From Balamuthia mandrillaris (Eukaryota > Discosea > Longamoebia > Balamuthiidae): a stretch of DNA of 22,113 nt. How positions within the stretch are numbered: the first letter of the stretch is position 1; each line of letters starts with the position of its first letter. Shown one piece after another: positions 7,782 through 16,434 of the stretch. A program made the translations under genes and the position numbers. The notes below the pieces were generated by a model that was not told the origin of the DNA, did not search any database, and was given only the letters and a program-made list of their open reading frames with translations. The stretch is taken from NCBI GenBank assembly GCA_031835245.1, contig JAVKOQ010000639.1, positions 1 through 22,113 of the forward strand. Reading direction: 5' to 3'.

Positions 7782-9525
7782 ATGATGAAAGAAGAAGAGA
7801 AAGAAAAAGAAAAGTGCAGCCCTGGTGCTGCTGCAGGCGTTGGTTCCGTTGATGAAGACGACCATGCTGGTTTGTTTGTTTGTTTTTTTTTTGGTTCCAT
7901 GTTGTCCTCTATTTTGTTTTTCATCACCTGATCAACTTCTACCCTTTTTTGCAGGCCCCTATAGGGACATTTACAACGCGGAGGTGGACCTCTGTGGCGT
8001 CTCCAAACGGACCTTACGACAGCAGTACTTGGACTATGGTGGCTTTTATTCTCGTTCGGTGGTCTCCCATGTGGCAGTCACTCCCTCTGGCGCGGTAACC
8101 ACTTGCTTTCAATCTTCATCGTAGAGTCATCATCTCTACTGTTTATTTATTTATTTTAACTTTTTTTTTTGTATTTTTATGTTGTTTTGTTTTATTTTTG
8201 TTTTATTTTTGTTTTTTTTTGTTTTTTTTTGTTTTTTTTGTTTATTTTTGTTTATTTTTGTTTATTTTATTTTTTTATGTTTTATTTATTTTTTTGCGTA
8301 TTTTTATTTTATTTATTGTTACTTGTGTTGTGAAGCTTTGTGTAGGAAGAGCGCCAAACAAGGAGCTTTTTAAAGAGGAGGAAGGAGAAGAACACGAAGA
8401 AGCTTTGGGCGACTTTTACATTGTGCTCAGTCGACCTGTGCAACGTACCTCTTTTCTCCACTCTCTGTTCTCGTCTCCACTTGTTTTGTGTTTCGCTCCT
8501 CTCTCTTGTTCTCTCTTTTCGCTTTTTCTCTTCCGTCCTCTTCTCACTTCTTTCATTCTCTCATTCTCTTGTTCTCTTCTTTCTTTTCACTATCTTCTTG
8601 TCTTCGTTCATTCTCCTTTTCTGTCACTAACTAACAAGCTTCTCTCTTTTGCTTAAAAAGTTGCACAGCAACAAACCAAAGAAAGACGCTGGCTCTCTAT
8701 TTATATTCTCCTGCAACTCTCCATCACTCTCTACCTCTCCGCTGCTCTCCTCATCTTTACCAGAATACCCTTCACAAAAGCTTCCTACAACGGAGAAGAG
8801 GAAAACGAGGGAGAGTCCTTTCCTCATCTCTTCTCCTCTTCCTCTTTTTGGGACAGCTTTGGGAGCCTCTTCTCTCACCTCAGCTCCATGATTCCTCTCC
8901 TCTCGCTTTGTCTCTCTCTGCTTACTTATGTCTTTGGCTTCTTGTTTTTGTGGCTCGGAAACACTTTTGGAATGGAGGTCTTCAATATTTTTATCATGGT
9001 ACCGTTTCTCTTCTTCTTTCTCCTCTTCTCGTTTTTGAGTTGTTTAACAAACTAACAAAAAGGTGGAAACGTTACTGGGCTTATTAACGGTGCCATCCTT
9101 GATACAACTGCCTCACTTTTTCCTTTCCTATGCAATGTGGCATCGCCTCGCATCACACATCGAGACTATTGTACGTGTTGCTTGCTCTCTTTGTGGTGTT
9201 TTTCGTTGATTCACACTTGAACATTTTTCCTTCTTGTATCATATGGTTATGCTTTGCCTTTGCTTCATCAGTTGCCTCAGTGGTCCACACCAAGGTTGGT
9301 ATCATCCCCAACCACGAATAAGAAGAAACATCCTTTGTTGTTGTTGTTGTTTTTGTTGTCTCGTTTGCTGTTTTGTGTCTCCCTACTGCTGTTCATATTA
9401 ACTGCTTTTTTTTCTTTTTCAACAACCAAAAAAAAAAAAAGAACTTTGCACGACTGATCGAGCTCAAACAGTGCACCTTTGCTGCTCTGAACCTGTACAA
9501 CTATTGCACAAACTGTTTTCGATAA
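7782..9525 (+). CDS. Unknown multi-pass membrane protein
   Basis: Seven exons (7782-7869, 7955-8094, 8336-8444, 8661-8998, 9063-9170, 9272-9298, 9442-9525) splice in phase to 297 residues. I do not recognise the family. The first ~115 residues are soluble (GPYRDIYNAEVDLCGVSKR, then an acidic EEEGEEHEEALGDF). Then come hydrophobic segments: WLSIYILLQLSITLYLSAAL, IPLLSLCLSLLTYVFGFLFL and VETLLGLLTVPSLIQL, the last running into FFLSYAMW. The C-terminus is NFARLIELKQC... with four Cys in the last 24 residues. The hydrophobic segments appear only when the exons are joined in this phase, which supports the model. The start could instead be the in-frame ATG at 7674 (333 residues). Exon six is only 27 nt. 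The VETLLGLLTVPSLI stretch faintly recalls voltage-sensor helices of ion channels, but no pore motif follows, so I do not assign one. Confidence 0.7.
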
Positions 9526-9674
9526 ATTCGCGAAATGTTTCCAAGAAATTTGACCCTCCAAAAAAAAAAAAACCCTCACAAGAAAGAAAAGCAGAGAAGA
9601 GAGGAGCCTTAAGGCTAAGCTTAGAAGAAAAGTAGAGCGGCCAGCCGGTTTCTGTGTAAAGCTTCAAAGACATT
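9526..9674 (+). other. Short spacer between membrane-protein gene and UNG gene
   Basis: This 149-bp spacer holds a 12-A run near 9560 and no TCGA motif of its own. The nearest copy, TTCGATAA (9518-9525), overlaps the stop codon of the upstream gene and sits 150 bp before the UNG start. If it is functional, the UNG promoter overlaps the end of the upstream coding sequence. Confidence 0.35.
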
Positions 9675-10623
9675 ATGCTTGGCGTTGTTGATTCGAAGCT
9701 CGCTCTTGGTTTGTCAGTCTGCAGACAAACAGACCTCTTCTTCACTCTCATCTATTCTCTCCCAACGAGCAAGTATTCATGTATTTTTTTTTTTGAAGCG
9801 GTAAAACAGGCAGAAAGAGGTTGCCGATCAGAGCTGACACCGTTGCTGCTGATGGTGTCTTCGCTTCATCAGAACCGCAAGATCTCCTCTGTCGAACGAA
9901 CGCGGCTCAAGGACTTGATCCTGCACAGCAAGGACGCCAACGTGTTGGCCTGCTTCCACGCCTTCCAGCTGGAGCAAGATGAGGAGGAGTTGGTCGACTC
10001 GCTGCGTGTTCTCTGTCGTAGTTACGTTTCCCCTCTTTCTCTCTCCTGCTCTCCTGCTCTCCTGCTCTGGTCCGGTTCCTCTGTTTAAACATTTTTTTTA
10101 AAAAAAAAAACCAGCCTCAACGCAAGAGCCCAATTACGTGAGCCACCCCATCCCCTTTTCCTCCTCCAAGTTGGCCAAGCTTCCTCCTTCTCGCAACAGC
10201 AAAGCCTCCACAGCCATGCCTTTTCCTTCAGCCTCTCCTCTCCCTTCGTTCCCCGTGCCATCAATAACCTCTACCAACAGCTTTCCCTCTTCTTCCTCCT
10301 TTGCAACAACCCCAACCACCGCCAATCCTTTTGCGACGTCGTTGCAATCTTTTTCTTCCACTGCTGCCCTTTTTGCTTCTCTTGCACCCGAGAAAGAAAA
10401 AGAGGAGCAGAAAGAAACAGGTGCTCTTGGCTATTCAAACTTGCTGCACAGCATCAAAGATGGGGGATGGCGCAAAGTCTTGGAACCCGAGTTCAACAAG
10501 CCGTACTTCAAAGAGATTGTCAAAGCGTTGGAGCAGGAGCAAGCATCTGGCATCGAAATCTACCCACCTGTCCAGGTTCGTTTTGTTCGTTTCTTTGGTT
10601 CTGTTTTGTTGGTTTGAAGTATT

Positions 10624-10666
<43 letters not shown>

Positions 10667-11658
10667 GATATCCATCGTCAGGACATAATGAATGCGTTCA
10701 ACTATACTCCGTTGGACAAAGTGAAGGTGGTTATCCTCGGGCAAGACCCTTACTTCAATCCGGACCAGGCGCATGGCATTTGCTTTTCCGTGAAGAGGGG
10801 TTGTCCTGTGCCTCCCTCATTGCGACAGATGTATAAGGTAGCGTTTGTTTTGCATTCTTTCACCTCTGTATCCTTCTTATTCATCTTTTATGTACGCTGT
10901 TTGTCTTTTTGGTAATGCTCCAAAAGGAACTGGAGGACGACATTCCTGGCTTTCAACGACCACAACACGGTTGCTTGGAGGAATGGGCTCATCAAGGCGT
11001 ATTGATGCTTAACGCAACGTAAGCGTGTCTTCGCCCCTTTTCTTCCTTGTTCAGCTTTTTCACTAACTTTATAACACTTGATTGTTTTGTGCTCAGCCTT
11101 ACTGTTCGCCGTGGAGCCGCAAATAGTCACGCAAAGCTTGGTTGGCAAACTTTCACCGACGCTGTTATAAGGTCTATCCCCTCTCTTTCTTCTCTCTCTC
11201 TCTCTCTCTCTCTATTCTCACTTTTTATTGTAGGATTCTGAATGAGAGAAAGACTGGAGTTGTTTATTTACTATGGGGTGCTTTTGCCCAGAAGAAAGGA
11301 GAGCTCGTGGATACCAAACATATCATCCTCAAAGGAGCAGCAATACGTAACCCCGCTCCAGTGGCCGCTACGTTCCAGTTGCGTATTGCTCTCACCCTTC
11401 TCCTTTGGTATTTAATTATTCTCTTCGCCTGCTTTTCCTTCTCCTTCTTGTTCTTCTTGTTCTTCTTCTTGTTCTTCTTGTTGTTCTTCTTCTTCTTCTT
11501 CTTCTTCTTCTTGTGCTGCTTCTTCTTCTTTTCTCATTTTGCGTTTTCAAAATAAAAAGGCTGGCACTGCATTCTTGGGGTGCAAACACTTCTCAACGTG
11601 CAATGACCTCCTTCAAAAGCAAGGCCTCTCTCCCATCGATTGGCGACTCTCCCCATGA
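9675..11658 (+). CDS. UNG: Uracil-DNA glycosylase, family 1 (UNG)
   Basis: Nine exons (9675-9708, 9799-10017, 10115-10575, 10682-10837, 10927-11018, 11097-11171, 11234-11346, 11379-11407, 11560-11658) give 425 residues. UNG cuts uracil from DNA to start base-excision repair. Motifs: [19 protein letters not shown] (~253-271; catalytic Asp260, water-activating loop), [39 protein letters not shown] (His389, transition-state His), then [18 protein letters not shown] and PIDW at the C-terminus as in human UNG. The family His after GQDPY is Phe here. HPSPL is reached only if a 32-nt intron (11347-11378, GTAACC...TTCCAG) is removed; its 29-nt exon then joins in phase to the last exon. The first ~85 residues form an unrecognised helical domain, followed by a Ser/Pro-rich linker (~90-165). 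Confidence 0.9.
10628..10663. repeat. (CT)n repeat in UNG intron 3
   Basis: About 17 CT units occupy the middle of the 106-nt intron 10576-10681, again with pyrimidine on the sense strand. Confidence 0.93.
11425..11530. repeat. (TTC/TTG)n microsatellite in UNG intron 8
   Basis: TTC, TTG and CTT units fill most of the 152-nt intron 11408-11559 between the HPSPL micro-exon and the last UNG exon. A shorter CT run (about 11190-11212) occupies intron 6. Confidence 0.92.
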
Positions 11659-11928
11659 GAGAGCCATTGCCTTGCTTGGCACATTTTTGTTTGCCAAGGA
11701 AAGGCTTTCTTGTCTCTCAGTGTTTACAGAGGTTTACTAATGGCTTTTGTTTTTTTTTTTTTGCCGAAGAAAACAGGCAAGCTGCTCGCTTCTTTTTTTG
11801 TTTTGTTTTCTTGCTCTTTACAACCGGTGATGCGAATGAAGGAGGTTGTTTATCCTCTCTCTCTCTCTTGAAGGCTTGGTCGTCTTCGTGTTGTGGGTGC
11901 GTGCTGAACTGTTCTGCAACCAAGCTGT

Positions 11929-11972
<44 letters not shown>

Positions 11973-11999
11973 TTTGTGGTTCTCTACTGTTGGTCCTGA
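11659..11999. other. 341-bp convergent spacer with T and CT runs
   Basis: This lies between the stop of UNG (+) and the stop of the zinc-finger gene (-). It contains a 12-T run (about 11751-11762), pyrimidine-rich DNA and (CT)n at about 11933-11970. It is five times longer than the other three convergent spacers. I see no coding exon in it; open frames here are repeat-derived. Confidence 0.5.
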
Positions 12000-12592
12000 T
12001 TAAGAAGAGGAGGACGTCGTGGGAGAACACCACAGCTGGTGCTGCTCCCTCCTCCTCATGCTGATCAAGCCGTTGCACTGCGGGCAGGCGTAGCTGCTGC
12101 CATCCCTGGCGGCGTCCAGGATGACCTGCTGCCTCTGCCCTTCGGCCAGGAGGGATCTCTCCTCCTGGAGGTCGGTCGGCGGGCAGAGCAGCTCCCAATT
12201 GGGGCCGGGCCGCTCCCTGGCGGCCACCACCCGTCGGTGCTGTTCCTTGGCGGCGCTGAGGGCGCGCAGCACGCCCAGCTCGCTGCCCGTGGTGTGTCGC
12301 AGCGCCTCTACCACATGTTCCAACGCCTCGAACGGATGATTCTCCCCTAAAAATGGAGCAGTGAGAGATGAGAAGAACACCCCATCAAAGAGGTTGGTTC
12401 GTTGTTACCGAGGCTGTTGCGCGCAAGTTCGAGAAGTTGGGAGATATGTTCTCGTTTGAGTTGTTCTTGTTCCACTGGTTCCTCTCCATGTTGTGGAGGC
12501 TGTGGTTGTGCGTCTTCCACTTCCTCCTCCCGCTCCTCCCGCTCCTCCCGCTCCGCCGCCGCTGCGTTACCGCTGCTCCTTCTTTCTTCCAT
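12000..12592 (-). CDS. Small protein with C-terminal CxxC-HxxxC zinc finger
   Basis: Two exons (12592-12409, 12346-12000), joined across a 62-nt intron in phase, give 176 residues. The N-terminus is Glu/Arg/Ala-rich and probably coiled coil. The middle part, ENHPFEALEHVVEALRHT, looks like a helical repeat. After a linker the C-terminus has YACPQCNGLISMRRREQ then HQLWC, that is C-x2-C-x12-H-x3-C, a likely single zinc-binding finger. The protein ends with a Thr/Ser tail. I do not recognise the family. GC content is higher than in neighbouring genes (the codons favour C/G in third position). It diverges from the PPR gene with 313 bp between start codons. Confidence 0.72.
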
Positions 12593-12788
12593 TTTTTTTT
12601 GTTTCCTTTTTTTTCACTACTGTCGACAAATTAACCATATATGTGATGGCAAATGGATATTGATATATGAGGTTGATCTCCATTGCCAAGGAAATGCCCT
12701 AAAAGGGAAAGTTAACTATTAGCTTCAACCAAAACAAAAAAAAGAAAAGAAAAAGAGCGACAAAGAAAGAGTGTGTCGTTCTCTCTCT

Positions 12789-12828
<40 letters not shown>

Positions 12829-12905
12829 CTGATCGATCACAAAAACAAAAAAGGTCCTCCGCAACCCATCGCAGTGCCAAGCAGAAAACAATCGCACACG
12901 AACTG
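12593..12905. promoter_or_regulatory. Bidirectional promoter / leader, zinc-finger and PPR genes
   Basis: A T-rich stretch leads to GTCGAC at 12622-12627, about 30 bp before the zinc-finger start and 280 bp before the PPR start. An AT-rich stretch (12640-12670) follows, then a (CT)n block at about 12780-12830. The frame of the PPR gene stays open through the CT block and would add a Ser-Leu repeat after an ATG at 12771, but that is most simply 5' leader. Confidence 0.4.
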
Positions 12906-15900
12906 ATGATACTCGAAGCGGCGGCGAAGCGGGGTCCCTTCCTTGCGCCGTGCTCTGCTCTTCGTGGTCATCAGTTTCACGGGAATGGAACTCCTCCTCC
13001 TCTTTTCTTTGTGAAGCGTGCTTCTTCTTCCCCGTCGTCCGTGCGAACTCGTCTTGGTTTTCCGTCATCGGCGCGGCATGCGGCTACGCGCTCCTCCTCT
13101 ACTTGTTTCCGCGCGGCGTCGCTCCCCTTCTTTCCGTTTTTCTCCTCTGCGCGTTCTTCATCTCTGCCACACACCAAAACCAAGCAACTTCATCCTTCTC
13201 AAAGCGGCAGCAACCATCGACGCCTCTATCAGTGTAGCACAAGGACACTTCTTTCTTCCTCTGCTTCGGCTCTTCCAACAGAACTAAACGAACCGCGAGA
13301 AGAAGAAGAAGAAGAAGCACAAGAAGAACAACCTGAAGAGGCTTATGATCCTTGGGCAAATGCGGAAAGAGCCTATTTTGATGCTGCAACATTTGACTAT
13401 GGTGACGACGATGAAATGAAGGAAGGTGGGGCTGCCAAATGGAGGAAGCGGCCGCCGAGACGCTACCATGAGGGGCGGTGGCCAGAGGAGTGGAAGGCTC
13501 TCTCAGCGGAGGAGCTGTTGAACGTGGCCAAGAGTCAGTTGACTAAGGAGCGCTCTCTCCATCGCTCATCAGGAATCATCTCCATGAAACAGCTATTGTC
13601 TTTCCTTGGGCATAGAAGCCGCTTGTCGCTGCTCAATTACCTCATGTACAACCGAGAAGGGAAGCAAGGAGGGGGAGACGAAGATGTAGAGAAAGAACGG
13701 ATTCATGAGCAACAGGTATTGTTGGTGGAAGAGGCGGTAGCGGCGTTGGCGGTAGCTGGCTCGGAAAGCATCAAAGATTACAACAAATTGCTGCAGCACC
13801 TTCGCAGATTGGCGCCTCACTCCAGAAAGGGCCTCAACCTGGTGTTATACAAGCTCAACTGTTCAGGACACGCCAAAGACTCCATAACCTACACCACACT
13901 CGCTCAAATCTTTCACAAGAGAATACAGCAACAGCAGAAGCTACATGAGGCATCACCTTTTGTTTCTCCCGTTCTAGGACATCTTCAATCATTGTTTCAT
14001 GAGATGGAAGAGAAAGGAACAGGAGATCCTCAGGCCTATGCTGCCTTTCTGCGGATCTTCTGCCTGGTGAATGACGTAAAGAGCGCCATTGCTGCCTACG
14101 ATAGCCTTCAACGAGACGGCAGAGAGCGCCACAATTGGCTGGGCGTATCAGCTTTTCCTTTGGCCCAACTTTTCATGAGACATCGCCTGTGGGAAAGAGC
14201 TGTTATTCTCTTGGAACAACTTAAGGAGGAGCGCTCGTTTTTGGAAGAACACGTTTCATCTCGGCAACAACAGAACAATCTGGAAGAAAAGGACGAGCAA
14301 GAGGAGAAAAAGGATTGGTTGGATAGAGCGGTTTTCGTAAATCTGGCGATAGCTTACAGCCATCTTAACGAAGAAACAAAGCTAACGAATTTAGTAACGG
14401 AGGTTTATCAACTGCATTGCAGCTCCCTGAGGTCAGGAGATGAAGGCCAAGGCTCGTACGCACACGAGTTTCAGCGAGTGTGCGCTGCTTTGTTGCGGCT
14501 CTATCTACGCCGTGGAGAGGAAGATACGGCCAATGCTTTACTACGAGAGTTGCAGAAGGACGACCGCGAAGGATGTTTATTTCGGTCTCAAATCCCTCCT
14601 TTACATATCTACCGCGCATTTCTGGAACATTATACCAAGGAAAGAGATTTGGAGAGAGTGATGGAGCTGGTACAGGAGATTGCAAGCTCCTATGGGAGGA
14701 ACGCACTTGATGAACACAGTTACTCGCTGATGCTGCCATTACTTCTTTCTTCTTCTCCCACTGACGACGGCATATCAACAACAATCGAAAATATTGTAGA
14801 TAAACTCACACCGATGATAGTGATGATGAAAGAGAATGGAGTGAAGCCAACTGGAAAGTTCTTCTACTACCTGTTTCGGTTTCTGGCGAACAGCAAAAGG
14901 GAGGGCAAGATCCTTCTTCCTCCCCAACTCGCCGCGTTATTACGTGTGATGGCACAAGAACAAGCGACTCTAGCACTCTCCATCACCTCTTCCTTCCTCC
15001 AAAGTTTTGACAGTTGCGAAATCCTCCTTCAAACCTTTCGCGAGCTCTTCTCAGGAGATGAAGACAAAGAGTTTTACTCGGCAACCGCTGTCGCAATGCT
15101 TCACGCTTTGATTAGAGACAGAAGTAAGTCGAGCTGGATACCTCCTTTCTTTCAGCTCTTGCAACGCACAAGCTCAGTCAAACTGGGAGTCATGGAATAC
15201 ACTCTGTTACTTCAGTCATTAACGAGCCAAGACTACAACATACATGACGACCAATCCTGGAGTGATCCATTTCAAGTACTAGAAACAATGAAACGCGCAG
15301 GATTACAGCCCGACCAAGCGACCTTTTCCGCTTCTCTTCGACTCCTTATCGAACAGATATGTCATACATCTTTCAAACGCCACGACAACAAAAACAGTAA
15401 TCCCCTTCCGCCTCCTCAAACGAAACAACTTCGACCAACCATCTTTCGCATGTTGGACTTTTTCCGTGATGAAAACGTGAAACCCAATGCCAACATTTTG
15501 GCCACCTTGCTGTCCTTTTACGCTCGTGCAGGTGATGCATCAGCTGCTATTGCAACCGTGCGCCGTTTCGAGGAGAAGCACAATATTCTGCCTAACACTA
15601 CCTGCTATAACTGGCTCTTCAAACTGTTTATCCAAACGAAAAGCGTGAAGTACGGACATCAGCTTTGGACCAAGCTCAAAAGGGAGGAAGAATTCAACTT
15701 GGAGGGACAGCCCGACCGAACCACTTACCGAGGAGTTATCATGTTGCTATGCAGAGCGATGCCAGATGTTGCCTGGGACGTGTTTCAGGAGATGAGTAGC
15801 AAGTGGCCATTGAATCCCAATGATATTGTCTTTGCTCATGCCCTCACTGCTGCTCCCACCAAGGCCGCCTTTATGTCTTTGTTGGAACAGATCAAGCAGC

Positions 15901-16370
15901 AAAGAGCAAAAGCGGAAGAGGAAGAGGATGAGGATGAGGAAGAGGAAGAGGAAGAGGATGATGACGATGAAGCGGAAAAAGAGAAGGAGGAGTACGACGA
16001 AAGCTTTCACCCTGCACGCAATCCCGAAATTTTTCGGACCGCCTGCCTGTTCCAGTACGCCAAGTACGGCATGGTGGAGGAGGCGGAGAGGGCGCTCGGT
16101 GAAATGGTGAAGGAAGGCAAACGCCCGACCACCCCGCAACTCAGGGCGTTGATGCTAGCAAGGAGAGCAAAAGGGGATGCTGCTGGGGTCGAAAGGGACT
16201 TTGCAAAATTCAACATTCCGCCTGATACAGCCGTTTACAATATAGCGCTGCAGGCTAGCGTACAGGACGAGAAGAGGTTTCAGCGGGTGCGCGAACGAAT
16301 GGAAAAGGAACGCGTGCCGAAAGATGCAGTAACGCTTGGCCTCTTGCAACGAAAGAAGAGTATAAAGTAA
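12906..16370 (+). CDS. Large pentatricopeptide-repeat (PPR) protein, probably mitochondrial, intronless
   Basis: A single uninterrupted frame of 1154 residues from the ATG at 12906. The first ~125 residues are rich in Arg, Ser and Ala with almost no acids (for example RAASLPFFPFFSSARSSS), as in organelle transit peptides. An acidic stretch (EPREEEEEEAQEE) follows. The rest is helical repeats of ~35 residues. The clearest PPR units are near QAYAAFLRIFCLVNDVKSAI, LQPDQATFSASLRLL, VKPNANILATLLSFYARAGD, TTCYNWLFKLFIQTKSVKYG, EIFRTACLFQYAKYGMVEEA and PPDTAVYNIALQASV. PPR proteins bind organellar RNA and act in its processing, stability or translation. An acidic insert (~1002-1030) breaks the array near the end. 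It is the only gene over 1 kb here without introns. An earlier ATG at 12771 lies in CT-repeat leader and is less likely. Confidence 0.88.
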   Translation: MILEAAAKRGPFLAPCSALRGHQFHGNGTPPPLFFVKRASSSPSSVRTRLGFPSSARHAATRSSSTCFRAASLPFFPFFSSARSSSLPHTKTKQLHPSQSGSNHRRLYQCSTRTLLSSSASALPTELNEPREEEEEEAQEEQPEEAYDPWANAERAYFDAATFDYGDDDEMKEGGAAKWRKRPPRRYHEGRWPEEWKALSAEELLNVAKSQLTKERSLHRSSGIISMKQLLSFLGHRSRLSLLNYLMYNREGKQGGGDEDVEKERIHEQQVLLVEEAVAALAVAGSESIKDYNKLLQHLRRLAPHSRKGLNLVLYKLNCSGHAKDSITYTTLAQIFHKRIQQQQKLHEASPFVSPVLGHLQSLFHEMEEKGTGDPQAYAAFLRIFCLVNDVKSAIAAYDSLQRDGRERHNWLGVSAFPLAQLFMRHRLWERAVILLEQLKEERSFLEEHVSSRQQQNNLEEKDEQEEKKDWLDRAVFVNLAIAYSHLNEETKLTNLVTEVYQLHCSSLRSGDEGQGSYAHEFQRVCAALLRLYLRRGEEDTANALLRELQKDDREGCLFRSQIPPLHIYRAFLEHYTKERDLERVMELVQEIASSYGRNALDEHSYSLMLPLLLSSSPTDDGISTTIENIVDKLTPMIVMMKENGVKPTGKFFYYLFRFLANSKREGKILLPPQLAALLRVMAQEQATLALSITSSFLQSFDSCEILLQTFRELFSGDEDKEFYSATAVAMLHALIRDRSKSSWIPPFFQLLQRTSSVKLGVMEYTLLLQSLTSQDYNIHDDQSWSDPFQVLETMKRAGLQPDQATFSASLRLLIEQICHTSFKRHDNKNSNPLPPPQTKQLRPTIFRMLDFFRDENVKPNANILATLLSFYARAGDASAAIATVRRFEEKHNILPNTTCYNWLFKLFIQTKSVKYGHQLWTKLKREEEFNLEGQPDRTTYRGVIMLLCRAMPDVAWDVFQEMSSKWPLNPNDIVFAHALTAAPTKAAFMSLLEQIKQQRAKAEEEEDEDEEEEEEEDDDDEAEKEKEEYDESFHPARNPEIFRTACLFQYAKYGMVEEAERALGEMVKEGKRPTTPQLRALMLARRAKGDAAGVERDFAKFNIPPDTAVYNIALQASVQDEKRFQRVRERMEKERVPKDAVTLGLLQRKKSIK

Positions 16371-16434
16371 ATAAGTTTTAAGAGAAGACGACTTTCTTTT
16401 TATTCTTGTGCAGTAGGAGACTAGTTTTTTTTTT
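16371..16434. other. 64-bp tail-to-tail spacer
   Basis: The complete spacer between the stops of the PPR gene (+) and the eIF2B epsilon gene (-). The + strand runs from purine-rich to a T tract. There is no clear AATAAA. Confidence 0.7.

Noticed and set aside
8661-9525. Voltage-gated or Slo-type potassium channel identity for the membrane protein
   Set aside because: Only a short stretch (LLTVPSLI) is reminiscent; no selectivity-filter motif or regularly spaced Arg/Lys S4 helix is present.
11347-11400. Apparent loss of the catalytic His in UNG (NPAPV in place of HPSPL)
   Set aside because: HPSPL is present a few bases on in another frame with a correctly phased donor, so the substitution is an artefact of reading through a short intron.
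12771-12905. Upstream ATG that would lengthen the PPR protein by 45 residues
   Set aside because: The added part is a Ser-Leu repeat encoded by (CT)n in the leader and has no transit-peptide character of its own.
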